DNA from: Aestuariivita sp. | GTDB lineage: Bacteria > Pseudomonadota > Alphaproteobacteria > Rhodobacterales > Rhodobacteraceae | Direction: 5' to 3' | Assembly: GCF_021404545.1 (NCBI RefSeq) | Contig: NZ_JAAWWD010000038.1 | Span: 1-64,000 of the forward strand | Length of the DNA: 64,000 bases | Shown: piece by piece, positions 45,496-54,476 of the stretch | Layout: the number at the start of each line of letters is the position of its first letter | Numbering within the stretch: the stretch's first letter is position 1 | Program-made: the position numbers and the translations under genes | The notes under the pieces: generated by a model | Told to the model about the DNA's origin: nothing | What the model saw: only the letters and a program-made list of their open reading frames with translations | Databases searched by the model: none

Positions 45496-46785
45496 TCAGC
45501 CCTCCCCCGTTTCGTCGGGTGTCGCCAAATCCGCATTCAGATCGAGTGGCGCCGACGCAAACTCCGACATGTCGAGACCGGAGCCCGGGAAATCGGAACC
45601 CGGACCCGAGGCCAGATCGTCGGCAGAGAGGCCCGCAAGCTCGGTGATCTGCTCGGCCGCCTCTTGGGGTGAAAGACTGGCCAGGGCGTCGGCGTCAATG
45701 TCGCCGTCCAACGGTGGAAAGGCCGCCCCATCCGGCTGGGTGTCCATCATCGGGAATCCGCCATCCGGTTGGGTGTCCATCATCGGGAGTCCGCCATCCG
45801 GCTCTGCCAGGTCGGACGGGAGCGGCGCGCCCGCACCTGACGGAGAGGCCAGCGGGTCGAAGGCCAGCTCGCGCGCCTCGGAGGCGGCGCGCGGGATCGA
45901 CTGGGCCGACATCAGACGCACCGCGCGGCTGCCATTCATCTGGCCCAGCCGTCCACGCGCAACGGGCCGTCCGCCGATTGTGACCAGCGCGGTATCGTCG
46001 AGCCTGTCGCGCGGCAATGGCAGGCTGTCACCGACACGCAGCGCGTTGAGTTCGCTGACCGGCAGGCTGATGCGGGCCAGAACCGCCTGAACCTCGGCGG
46101 GCACCTCCAGCATGGGGCTTTCGGCGGCGCGCTCCGCATCGGCGTCGGTTCTGGCTCCGGGGGCGGCATGCTCCTCATCCGCGTCCGGCAAAGCCAGCAC
46201 AATCTCGGCCTGGCGGCGGCCCAGCGCGATGTCCAGCGTCAGCCAAAACAGCCGGTATCGCTGTGCGCGCAGGCCCAGCATCATGCTGCGCACATCCTCC
46301 CCACGGGCGCCGAACCGGATTGCACGAAAACAGGTCTGATCGATCTCGGCCTCGGCCAGAGCGGCCGCCCGTGACAGCACCCCTTCAAGGAGCGGCGCGC
46401 ACATGGCCGCATCGGTATCCGTGAACGGGCGTGGAACCGGAGTGCTGTCGGAAACCATCCCCATCGTCTGTTGCTGGATGAGCGAGGAGACCAGCGGCAG
46501 CGAGACGGTCGCCGCACCGGTCTGACCCTCCGGGCAATCCAGCACAATCAGCAAATCGTCATCCGACATCACATCGGCCATATCTTCGGGCACCATCCTC
46601 TGCTGACGGATCCCGGCGACACCGAGCGCCATATCAAACAGATCGTCGCCCGCGCGCGCCACCGACAAGCGCAATGCCCTGAGCGCCGTCATCTCGCGAC
46701 CGGCGCTGTTGCTTTGCGCTTCGGCCAGCTTGCGCTTGAGTGTCGCGGTCACGCCCGTCCGTCCTGCTTTCTGGGTCATACTCAT
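45496..46785 (-). CDS. FliM/FliN C-terminal (SpoA-like) domain protein
   Basis: About 429 residues. The N-terminal half resembles FliM-like proteins of Rhodobacteraceae (LRALRLSVARAGDDLFDMAL, then ATVSLPLVSSLIQQQTMG). The SpoA surface-of-antigens domain follows (VLARISLPVSELNALRVGDSLPL in part, then GGRPVARGRLGQMNGSRAVR). The acidic tail contains two copies of PDGG(L/F)PMMDTQ plus a third partial copy. The start is chosen at 46785 because similarity begins there; the frame is open to 46899. SpoA domains build the flagellar C ring or type III sorting platform. No flagellar genes are near; it follows the histidine kinase gene on the same strand. Confidence 0.8.
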   Translation of the reverse strand: MSMTQKAGRTGVTATLKRKLAEAQSNSAGREMTALRALRLSVARAGDDLFDMALGVAGIRQQRMVPEDMADVMSDDDLLIVLDCPEGQTGAATVSLPLVSSLIQQQTMGMVSDSTPVPRPFTDTDAAMCAPLLEGVLSRAAALAEAEIDQTCFRAIRFGARGEDVRSMMLGLRAQRYRLFWLTLDIALGRRQAEIVLALPDADEEHAAPGARTDADAERAAESPMLEVPAEVQAVLARISLPVSELNALRVGDSLPLPRDRLDDTALVTIGGRPVARGRLGQMNGSRAVRLMSAQSIPRAASEARELAFDPLASPSGAGAPLPSDLAEPDGGLPMMDTQPDGGFPMMDTQPDGAAFPPLDGDIDADALASLSPQEAAEQITELAGLSADDLASGPGSDFPGSGLDMSEFASAPLDLNADLATPDETGEG

Positions 46786-46948
46786 CCGGTCGGCGCCCGC
46801 CATCGTCGACGCGCGCACCAGCTCACTTCCGAGAGATAGCGCGGAATTGGTTAAGAATGCCTCTACACCAGAGCGGCCAGACCTGAATTGGGCGCCCATG
46901 CCCGCTGCCCCAAGCGGTGCCCGGCCAAAGACTTGAGCGCTGGCGCCG

Positions 46949-49627
46949 CTATTGCGCGGCCATGGCCCCTTCCATCGGCAGGATCACCCGGAACGCACCG
47001 CCGGAATGGCCGTCCAGATAGAGAATATCGCCGCCCAGACGCTCCATGATCTCGCGGCAGATGGCCAATCCCAGCCCAGCGCCCCCGGCCTTGTCACCAC
47101 TGACCCGGGCGAATTTTTCAAACACTAGCGCACGGGCATCGCGCGGCACACCACTTCCGTTGTCGAGAAAATCCACCGTCAAACGGTCTCCCAGGGCGCG
47201 TACGCGAATCGTCAGTTCAGGCTGCGGCGCATCGCAATACTTGCGCGCGTTCGAGATCAGGTTGATGAATACCTGTGCCAATCGGTCGAGATCGGACCGG
47301 ATGGCGATGCCCTCGTCTTCGGCGCGCCGATGCACCGTGATCCGGTCCGACGATCCCGCAAGTGCCGCCGACAGCGCCCGGTCCAGCACATGGCCCAGAG
47401 TGCCGCCCCGGGTGTTGAGGCTGACCTGTCCGCTTTCCAGCACGCTGAGATCCAGCAGATCGTCCAAGAGCCGCGTCAGGCGCAGCGCCTCGTCGTGAAT
47501 GACACCGGCATAGCGCTCCTTTTCATCGCCGCTCAGCCCCGCCTCGTCGCGCAAAATCTCCGAGAAGGCGCGGATCGAGGTCATCGGTGTGCGCAGCTCA
47601 TGGCTGACCTGGCTCAGAAACGCATCTTTTTGCAATGAAATCTGGGTGAGTTTTTCATTGGCCTCGCGCAGCTTGGCGGCGGTGCGGGTCAACTCGGCCG
47701 ATTTGGTCTCAAGCTGGCTGGAATACTCCAGCATCTGGGCGGATTCGTCGGCCACAGCCATAAGGTCCTGGACCGACACTGCCGAGCCGCCGACGATCTG
47801 CCCAACCATCGCATGCGCGGTCGCGGTACCGACCGATCCGCTCAACTCCCGCTCCAGCGTATCGACAAAGGACGGCGTCGGTTCGGGCAATTGCCCGCGT
47901 GCGCCCTGTTTGGCGGCCTCGCGCTGAAACAGGGCGCGGGCCTCTTCGGGCCCCAGTATCCGCTGCGCCATGATCATCAGATCCTCGCTCTGGGCCACCG
48001 ATCCGGTCCAGCCGCGCGGCCCCATGGAATGATCGAACACATTCACGAACTGGGCGCCTTGCAGACGCTCGACCGGATTGGGAAAGGTCATCATCGACAC
48101 CGCGATAAAGGCGGCAGTGTTCAGGCTCAGGCTCCAGAGTGCCGAATGCACGATAGGATCCAGGCCTGTGATGCCGAACAAGCCATAGGGCCTCAACCAG
48201 CCAATCCCAAAGGGGCCGTCGGTCATCACCGAGGCGGCCAGCGCCCCATCCGCGCCAAACCCCGGCAGTAAGAGCGTATAGATCCACAAGGCAAACCCGA
48301 TGCTCAGCCCGGTCAGGGCCCCCGCCCGCGTCGCCCCGCGCCAAAACAGGCCCCCCACCAGTGCAGGCAGGATCTGGGCGATCCCGGCAAAGGCGATCAG
48401 ACCGATCGCCGCCAGCGCCGCACCGCCGCCGGAGAGGCGATAATAGAAATACCCCAACATCAAGATAACGACGATTGCCACCCGGCGGGAGATCAGCACC
48501 ACATTGCGGACATCCCCGGAAATCGAGGCCCCACGCCCGACCTTCGTCGACAGATAGATCGGCATCACCAAATGGTTCGACACCATGATCGACAGCGCCA
48601 TCGCCGCCACGATGACCATCGACGTGGCCGAGGAAAACCCGCCGATAAAGGCCAGCATCGCCAGCCCTTCATTCCCCTGGCTGAGCGGCAGGCTGAGAAC
48701 AAAGAGATCAGGGTTCGACCCGGCAGGCATCAGATCGAGCCCCACAACCGCAATCGGGATCACAAAGAGGCTGATCAAAAGCAGATAGAGCGGAAAGGCC
48801 CAGGCCGCGACGCGCAGATGCCGCTCATCCTCGTTTTCAACCACCATCACCTGGAACATGCGTGGCAAGCAGATAATCGCGGCAGCGGCCAGGAGCGTAA
48901 TCGCGGTCCAGCGGCCGCCATCGACCTCCCATTGCCCGATTTCCGAGGCGTCTATACGCGCGAGCGTATCGGAAATCCCTCCGGCCAGCCCCCAGACCAC
49001 AAAGATGCCAACCGCCAAAAGCGCCAAGAGCTTGACCACCGCCTCAAGCGCAATGGCGATGACCACGCCGTGGTGGCGCTCATTCGCGTCCAGGTTTCGG
49101 GTGCCGAACAGGATCGCAAAGACACCCAGGCCAATGGCCGCCCAAAACGCGCTCACCGCCTTGGTGCGGGCCACATCGCCTTCGGCAAAGACCGACATCG
49201 ACAGCGCGATGGATTGCAGTTGCAGCGCGATATAGGGCGTCACGCTCATCACGCACAGAATGGTCACGCCAATGGCCAGTAGGTTGGATTTGCCATAACG
49301 CGAGGACAGCAGGTCGGCGATCGAGGTGACCCTTTGACTGCGTCCGATGCGCACCAGTTTGCGCAGCCCCCACCACCAGCCGATCATCACCAGCGTTGGG
49401 CCGATATAGATCGTGACATATTCCAGCCCCGAGCGCGCGGCATAACCCACCGCGCCATAAAACGTCCAGCCCGTGCAATAGACCGACAGCGACAGCGTAT
49501 AGATCAGAGGGGAGCGGAGCCATTGGCCACGCCCCATGGCGGCCGCCCGCTCGGCCAGAGCCGCCACCACGAACAGCAGGGCCACATAGCCCAGGCAAAT
49601 CGCGACAAGCGTGTTGAGCGACGCCAT
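46949..49627 (-). CDS. Histidine kinase with N-terminal sodium:solute symporter domain
   Basis: 892 residues. Residues 1 to about 530 form an SSF transporter-like domain with 12-13 membrane helices (LIYTLSLSVYCTGWTFYGAVG, VTSIADLLSSRYGKS, GFSSATSMVIVAAMALS). A linker (around 590-660) leads to HisKA with the phosphorylated His676 in SQVSHELRTPMTSIR and the HATPase domain (NLISNARKY, DNGSGVP, FEKFARV, GAGLGLAIC). It resembles CrbS/CbrA-type kinases, which sense acetate or carbon state. It is in an operon with a small membrane protein and a REC-only regulator. Confidence 0.93.
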   Translation of the reverse strand: MASLNTLVAICLGYVALLFVVAALAERAAAMGRGQWLRSPLIYTLSLSVYCTGWTFYGAVGYAARSGLEYVTIYIGPTLVMIGWWWGLRKLVRIGRSQRVTSIADLLSSRYGKSNLLAIGVTILCVMSVTPYIALQLQSIALSMSVFAEGDVARTKAVSAFWAAIGLGVFAILFGTRNLDANERHHGVVIAIALEAVVKLLALLAVGIFVVWGLAGGISDTLARIDASEIGQWEVDGGRWTAITLLAAAAIICLPRMFQVMVVENEDERHLRVAAWAFPLYLLLISLFVIPIAVVGLDLMPAGSNPDLFVLSLPLSQGNEGLAMLAFIGGFSSATSMVIVAAMALSIMVSNHLVMPIYLSTKVGRGASISGDVRNVVLISRRVAIVVILMLGYFYYRLSGGGAALAAIGLIAFAGIAQILPALVGGLFWRGATRAGALTGLSIGFALWIYTLLLPGFGADGALAASVMTDGPFGIGWLRPYGLFGITGLDPIVHSALWSLSLNTAAFIAVSMMTFPNPVERLQGAQFVNVFDHSMGPRGWTGSVAQSEDLMIMAQRILGPEEARALFQREAAKQGARGQLPEPTPSFVDTLERELSGSVGTATAHAMVGQIVGGSAVSVQDLMAVADESAQMLEYSSQLETKSAELTRTAAKLREANEKLTQISLQKDAFLSQVSHELRTPMTSIRAFSEILRDEAGLSGDEKERYAGVIHDEALRLTRLLDDLLDLSVLESGQVSLNTRGGTLGHVLDRALSAALAGSSDRITVHRRAEDEGIAIRSDLDRLAQVFINLISNARKYCDAPQPELTIRVRALGDRLTVDFLDNGSGVPRDARALVFEKFARVSGDKAGGAGLGLAICREIMERLGGDILYLDGHSGGAFRVILPMEGAMAAQ

Positions 49628-49936
49628 TTATCCCCCGCCATCCCTCTTGGGCGGCGATTGGGCAGAGGACGCCCGATCAGGCCCCCAGCCGCGGGATTTC
49701 AGACCGAACAGGCAGGCCAGCACGATCAGCCCGGCCCAGACCCCAAAGATATAGAGTACCGCAACCGACATGGGCACCGGATCTCCGGCTGTCGCCGGAT
49801 CACCGGGCTTGGGCCATAAGAGCGGGATTGCAAACAGCGCCACGCCCAGTATCGGTAACAGCCGGGCTGCGTCCATGATACGGCGGCGGCGATAGGTTTC
49901 ACGCTCAAGAAACACCGATGTGCGCCGCGCGCTCAC
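49628..49936 (-). CDS. Small membrane protein between response regulator and kinase
   Basis: 102 residues from GTG 49936, overlapping the response-regulator stop (GTGA). Two hydrophobic helices (LLPILGVALFAIPLLW and MSVAVLYIFGVWAGLIVLACLFGL) flank a Pro/Gly-rich loop. Its stop directly abuts the kinase ATG at 49627. Position and topology suggest an accessory subunit of the SSF-kinase, comparable to the small subunits some SSF permeases need. That is inference. ATG 49876 is an alternative start. Confidence 0.75.
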   Translation of the reverse strand: MSARRTSVFLERETYRRRRIMDAARLLPILGVALFAIPLLWPKPGDPATAGDPVPMSVAVLYIFGVWAGLIVLACLFGLKSRGWGPDRASSAQSPPKRDGGG

Positions 49937-50313
49937 TCCTGCCGCGCCTCGGCCAGAAGATCGCGCACAGTCTCCAGCACCTCACTGTTGGAAAACGGCT
50001 TGGTCATGAAGCGGTTGACCCCGGCCTTTTCAGCCATGTCTCGATCCCGGCTCTGGCCTCGCGCGGTCAGCATCAGCACCGGCAGGTCGGAGGTGGCGGG
50101 GGCGGCGCGCAGATCACGCAGGATGTCCATGCCCGACCGCCCCGGCAGCATCATGTCAAGAACCACCAGATCGGGCGCGACGCGGATCACCTCTTCGACC
50201 GCATCGGCACCATTGGCATGGGTGTGCACGGTCCATCCATCCCGCGAGAGCAGAAATCGGATGGCTTCGATGATGTTCAGCTCATCTTCGATCAGCAACA
50301 CCTTGCGGCTCAT
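49933..50313 (-). CDS. Response regulator, receiver domain only
   Basis: 126 residues. Acidic pocket EDE (9-11), phospho-acceptor Asp53 in LVVLDMMLPG, Thr83 in MLTARG and Lys105 in FMTKPFSNSEV are all present. No output domain follows, so it must act by protein contact or pass phosphate on. It is presumably the partner of the SSF-histidine kinase in the same operon. Confidence 0.92.
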   Translation of the reverse strand: MSRKVLLIEDELNIIEAIRFLLSRDGWTVHTHANGADAVEEVIRVAPDLVVLDMMLPGRSGMDILRDLRAAPATSDLPVLMLTARGQSRDRDMAEKAGVNRFMTKPFSNSEVLETVRDLLAEARQE

Positions 50314-50427
50314 TCGCGTGGTCCCTCCCCTGTTTTCTGGCTGGTTTGCCGGTCTCCTCCCCGGCGAACCACATCCGTTTCTCGGCTACGGACGGTCAGC
50401 AATTTATCTCCAGTTTTCGGTGCCCTG

Positions 50428-51729
50428 TCAAAACTCTTCGCTCAAGACCGATGGTTCGCGGCGCGCGTCGCAATGGCCACGCGGGCAAACCCGGCAGGTG
50501 CTGCCGACTTCTGGTACATCCGTCTGGGCGGGCTGCGCCACCGGCACGATCAACATGGTCGACAGATAGAGCGGATCGCTATCGAACCCTGGCGCGGCAC
50601 GCGGCTGCGCGACCGCAAAGCAATCGAAATGGGCCACGCTGCGCCCGACCTGCGCCACGGTGCGGCGCAACGGGACATGCGGACGGTTCAGCGCCGCAAA
50701 GACCGGCCACAGCGGGCAGGACGCCCCGAACCGGGGCAGCGCAAAACCGGTCACCTGCTTGCGAAAGACGATGCTGCCGGAAGCATCGCAGACCAAAAGG
50801 CCAACTTCGGTGCCCAAGGCCGCCTCGGGCATCGCCGCGATCCGGCGCAGAACCATCGGCAGCGCAACGTCAAACCGGTCCGCCAGGGCTGCCGGGTTCA
50901 GTCCCCATTCGCTCAGAGCCGCGCTCATCTCGGCCAATGGCAGTGCTGCGGCATCGCGCGCATATTGCTCCAGGACCGTCGTCGCAATGCTGCGGGCGGC
51001 GTCGGTGGTCAGACCTGGCTCTCCGCGCACCACCTGTTCCGGGCTCAGCCGGGCATGCTCCAGCACGTCGAAATGATGGTGCCGCCCGGTAAAGAACGCC
51101 TCGACCTCTTCCTGCGGGGTGGCGCGGCGTTCGGTCGCCTTCTCGGTATCGTCGAGATAATCGACCAGCAGCTTGGCACTGTCGGCCAGCCGCAGGCTGT
51201 CCTCGTTGAGGTTGCGATGAAACCGGGTGCGCCATTCCGGTTCGATCTCGTCGTTTTCCGCCAGGATCGCGGCGGTGGATCGGATCGCCGCCGCCGTGGA
51301 CAGCACTTCGTGCAGGGAGGCGGCCAGATGCGGATCGTGGGTCAGCCGATCCGACAAGGCCTCGACCGTACGCTCCAGCGAGGCCGTGCGCCGATGCGCC
51401 GCCGTAAGCGCCCCGGCCCAGCCGGGAAACCGGCCCGCGAACTCATCGACGCGGTCGATCTCAGCCCCTGCATTGCCCAGATCTGCGGCCGCTTCGCGAA
51501 GCGCGGCAATCATCGCGGCCTCGGCCCCATCGGTCAGCAACGAGGGCTCCACCTCCAACACTGCGGCGATATCGACCAGAAGTTTCCCGCCGATTCTGCG
51601 GCGATTATGTTCAATCAGGTTGAGATAGGAGGCCGAGATACCCACCTGTCGCGCCAGATCGGCCTGACGCAGCCCGGCAATGGATCGCCGTTCGCGGATG
51701 CGGCTGCCGGTCAGAGTATCGCGTACCAT
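50428..51729 (-). CDS. Short-chain fatty acyl regulator (ScfR/RamB/PrpR-like XRE protein)
   Basis: 433 residues. The N-terminal XRE helix-turn-helix (RIRERRSIAGLRQADLARQV, ISASYLNLIEHNRRRIG) is followed by a long helical segment, the IrrE/ImmA-like region (VEAFFTGRHHHFDVLEHARLS) and a C-terminal DUF2083 domain with cysteines in CRVCPRGHC. This architecture is that of regulators controlling propionate, acetate or glyoxylate metabolism in response to short acyl-CoAs. It is divergent from the ABC transporter operon and upstream of the sensor-kinase operon. Confidence 0.88.
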   Translation of the reverse strand: MVRDTLTGSRIRERRSIAGLRQADLARQVGISASYLNLIEHNRRRIGGKLLVDIAAVLEVEPSLLTDGAEAAMIAALREAAADLGNAGAEIDRVDEFAGRFPGWAGALTAAHRRTASLERTVEALSDRLTHDPHLAASLHEVLSTAAAIRSTAAILAENDEIEPEWRTRFHRNLNEDSLRLADSAKLLVDYLDDTEKATERRATPQEEVEAFFTGRHHHFDVLEHARLSPEQVVRGEPGLTTDAARSIATTVLEQYARDAAALPLAEMSAALSEWGLNPAALADRFDVALPMVLRRIAAMPEAALGTEVGLLVCDASGSIVFRKQVTGFALPRFGASCPLWPVFAALNRPHVPLRRTVAQVGRSVAHFDCFAVAQPRAAPGFDSDPLYLSTMLIVPVAQPAQTDVPEVGSTCRVCPRGHCDARREPSVLSEEF

Positions 51730-51961
51730 TGTCTACGGGCACCTTTTGTCAGTCATATCAACGGCTTTCTGCGGTGCATTGAAACAGAATTTACAAAACC
51801 CCCGTTCACGCTTTTCAGTTATTTACAAAATTAATGTGCGCCACAAGGGGCTTATTGCGCAATTTTCCGATCCTCGGCGATAAATGATTTGCACGAAACG
51901 TGCCCGCATGCCGCGGAAAAGAGGAGCCGCGGCCATGCCTTTCACGAAATGGGAGGATTTC
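51730..51961. promoter_or_regulatory. Divergent control region with two ATTTACAAAA repeats
   Basis: This 232-bp region separates the ScfR-like gene from the ABC transporter. ATTTACAAAA occurs twice as a direct repeat (51789-51798 and 51821-51830), 32 bp apart, about three helical turns, so both face the same side of DNA. Regulators of the RamB/PrpR group bind TTTGCAAA-like sites, to which TTTACAAA is close. These are candidate operators for the adjacent regulator. GGGAGG before 51962 is the transporter ribosome binding site. Confidence 0.5.
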
Positions 51962-53308
51962 ATGTCCAAATCAGATGTCACACGTCGTGGCGTATTGAGA
52001 ACCGGTGCTGTCGCTGGCGCCGGTCTGGCCGTTCCGACACTCTTTACGGCGTCATCCGCAGCGGCCTTTACAAACGAACCGACGGGAAGTTCGGTCACGT
52101 TGGGCTTTAACGTGCCCCAAACCGGCCCCTATGCCGACGAGGGCGCCGATGAGCTGCGCGCTTATGAACTCGCGGTCGAGCACCTCAATGGCGGTGGCGA
52201 TGGCGGCATGATGACCACGTTCAGCTCGAAAGCGCTGCAAGGTAACGGCATTCTGGGCAAGAAGGTCGAATACGTCACAGGCGATACCCAGACCAAATCG
52301 GACGCCGCGCGCGCCTCGGCCAAATCCATGATCGAAAAGGATGGCGCGGTGATGATCACCGGCGGCTCGTCTTCAGGCGTGGCGGTGGCGGTTCAGGCGC
52401 TCTGCCAGGAGGCGGGCATCATCTTCATGGCCGGCCTTACACACTCCAACGACACCACCGGCAAGGACAAGCGGGCCAATGGCTTCCGCCATTTCTTCAA
52501 CTCCTACATGTCCGGCGCGGCTCTGGCGCCGGTGCTCAAGAACGCCTATGGCACCGACCGCAAGGCATACCATCTGACGGCGGATTACAACTGGGGCTAT
52601 ACCACGGAAGAGGCGGTGAAATCCTCGACCGAGGCGATGGGTTGGGAAACCGTGAACACGGTCCTCACACCGCTGACACAGACGGACTTTTCGTCCTATA
52701 TCGCGCCGGTGCTGCAATCGGGCGCGGATGTGCTGGTGCTGAACCACTATGGCGGCAACATGGTCAACTCTCTGACCAATGCGGTGCAGTTCGGCCTGCG
52801 CGACAAGCAGGTGAACGGCAAGAATTTCGAGATCGTTGTGCCGCTCTACTCGCGGCTGATGGCCAAGGGTGCGGGCGCCAACGTGAAGGGCATCTTCGGG
52901 TCCACCAACTGGCACTGGTCGCTTCAGGACGAAGGCTCCAAGGCATTCGTGCGCTCGTTCGGCACCAAATACGGCTTTCCGCCCAGCCAGGCGGCGCATA
53001 CCTGCTATGTTCAGGCGCTGCTCTATGCGGATGCGGTGGAACGCGCGGGATCGTTCAACCCCTGCGCGGTGGACGAAGCGCTTGCCGATTTCGAGTTCGA
53101 CGGGATGGGCAATGGACCCACGCTCTACCGGGCCGAGGATCACCAGTGCTTCAAGGACGTTCTGGTGGTGAAAGGCAAGGAGAACCCGAGCTCCGAGTTC
53201 GACCTTCTGGAAATCGTCGAGGTCACGCCGGTCGAGCAGGTCACCTATGCGCCCGATCACCCGCAATTCGCGGGCGGAGCACTGGGCACCTGTAACCCCG
53301 GCGCCTGA
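51962..53308 (+). CDS. Liv-type ABC importer substrate-binding protein, Tat-exported
   Basis: 448 residues. The signal peptide has a twin arginine (SDVTRRGVLRTGAVAGAGLA) and ends at SSAAA, so export by Tat in folded form is likely. The mature part is a type I periplasmic-binding fold (VTLGFNVPQTGPYADEGADE, EYVTGDTQTKSDAARASAKS, VMITGGSSSGVAVAVQ). It is longer than typical LivJ/LivK (about 370), as in the urea, amide and aromatic-acid binding subgroups. First gene of a five-gene ABC operon. The surrounding acyl-CoA genes suggest an organic-acid ligand rather than branched amino acids. Confidence 0.9.
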   Translation: MSKSDVTRRGVLRTGAVAGAGLAVPTLFTASSAAAFTNEPTGSSVTLGFNVPQTGPYADEGADELRAYELAVEHLNGGGDGGMMTTFSSKALQGNGILGKKVEYVTGDTQTKSDAARASAKSMIEKDGAVMITGGSSSGVAVAVQALCQEAGIIFMAGLTHSNDTTGKDKRANGFRHFFNSYMSGAALAPVLKNAYGTDRKAYHLTADYNWGYTTEEAVKSSTEAMGWETVNTVLTPLTQTDFSSYIAPVLQSGADVLVLNHYGGNMVNSLTNAVQFGLRDKQVNGKNFEIVVPLYSRLMAKGAGANVKGIFGSTNWHWSLQDEGSKAFVRSFGTKYGFPPSQAAHTCYVQALLYADAVERAGSFNPCAVDEALADFEFDGMGNGPTLYRAEDHQCFKDVLVVKGKENPSSEFDLLEIVEVTPVEQVTYAPDHPQFAGGALGTCNPGA

Positions 53309-53319
53309 TCGCGCGCCCC

Positions 53320-53371
53320 GAAAGCCTTCGGCGAAGACTTTCACCGACGCTGATTTTTCGACGAAAAATCA
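53320..53371 (+). other. Two hairpins between binding-protein and permease genes
   Basis: GAAAGCCTTCG/CGAAGACTTTC (53320-53342, one mismatch, 1-nt centre) is followed by the perfect TGATTTTTCG/CGAAAAATCA (53351-53371, 1-nt centre). In such operons intercistronic hairpins stabilise or partly terminate the transcript, so that the binding protein is made in excess over the permeases. Confidence 0.6.
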
Positions 53372-53441
53372 CCGCAAACTCACGCGTTCCGCCTGATCCC
53401 AAGGCGGAGCGCCCTCTCCCAACATCTCCAAGGTGGGCACA

Positions 53442-54473
53442 ATGGAAGCCATCATCCTGCAAATCCTCAACGGGCTCGACAAGGGGTCCGCCTATGCGTT
53501 GATCGCCCTTGGCCTGACGCTGATCTTCGGCACGCTGGGCGTTGTCAATTTCGCCCATGGCGCGCTCTTCATGATCGGGGCCTTTTGCGCGGTGACGCTC
53601 AGCCGCATCCTGACGCTGAGCCACGAGGTCATCGACCCGACCAGAGTTGATTTTCTGGGCAACCCGCTGAAGGTGGATGTGCCCTATCTCTACGATTGGT
53701 TCGGAGTCGAGACCGGAGATATGATCATCGACTGGGCGGTCCCGCTTTCGATCCTGTTCGCTATCCCGGTGATGATCGGCATCGGCGTGATCATGGAACG
53801 CGGGCTGATCAAGCATTTTTACAAGCGCCCCCATGCGGATCAGATCCTTGTGACATTCGGCCTGGCCATCGTGCTGCAAGAGATCATCAAGTATTTCTAT
53901 GGCGCCAACCCGATCCCCACGCCTGCGCCCGATGCCTTTGTCGGCAGCTTCGATTTTGGCGTGTTGATCGGTTTCGAAGCCAACCAGATCATCTATCCCT
54001 ATTGGCGGCTGGTTTACTTCGCCTTTGCCTGTCTGGTGATTGGCGCCGTCTTTGCCTTTTTGCAATTCACGACCTTCGGGATGGTTGTGCGCGCGGGCAT
54101 GGCGGATCGCGAAACGGTTGGGCTGCTTGGCATCAATATCGACAAACGCTTTACCATCATGTTCGGACTTGCCGCCGCCGTCGCGGGGCTGGCGGGGGTG
54201 ATGTACACCCCTATCAACTCGCCCAATTACCATATGGGCATGGACTTTCTGGTGCTCTCCTTCGTGGTGGTGGTCGTGGGCGGCATGGGGTCTTTGCCCG
54301 GCGCGGTGCTGGCGGGCTTCCTTCTGGGAATTCTGGAGAGCTTTGCGTCGATGGCGCAGGTCATCGACCTCATTCCCGGCATCAATCAGGTGATCATCTA
54401 TCTGGTGGCCATCATCATTCTGCTGACGCGTCCACGGGGCCTGATGGGCCGCAAAGGCGTGATGGAGGACTGA
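53442..54473 (+). CDS. livH: Liv-type ABC importer permease (LivH family)
   Basis: 343 residues with eight or more membrane helices. Family motifs include LNGLDKGSAYALIALGLTLIFG (in part), GVVNFAHGALFMIGAF and the cytoplasmic coupling loop VRAGMADRETVGLLGINI. ATG 53442 with AAGGTGGG upstream is preferred to GTG 53433. It pairs with the LivM-type permease 3 bp downstream. Confidence 0.93.
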   Translation: MEAIILQILNGLDKGSAYALIALGLTLIFGTLGVVNFAHGALFMIGAFCAVTLSRILTLSHEVIDPTRVDFLGNPLKVDVPYLYDWFGVETGDMIIDWAVPLSILFAIPVMIGIGVIMERGLIKHFYKRPHADQILVTFGLAIVLQEIIKYFYGANPIPTPAPDAFVGSFDFGVLIGFEANQIIYPYWRLVYFAFACLVIGAVFAFLQFTTFGMVVRAGMADRETVGLLGINIDKRFTIMFGLAAAVAGLAGVMYTPINSPNYHMGMDFLVLSFVVVVVGGMGSLPGAVLAGFLLGILESFASMAQVIDLIPGINQVIIYLVAIIILLTRPRGLMGRKGVMED

Positions 54474-54476
54474 CCC

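Noticed and set aside
49918-51834. Long plus-strand open frame (638 codons) opposite the ScfR-like gene
   Set aside because: It is antisense to a well-supported regulator and response regulator, has low-complexity Arg/Gln/Gly-rich content and no recognisable domain. It is typical of GC-rich shadow frames.
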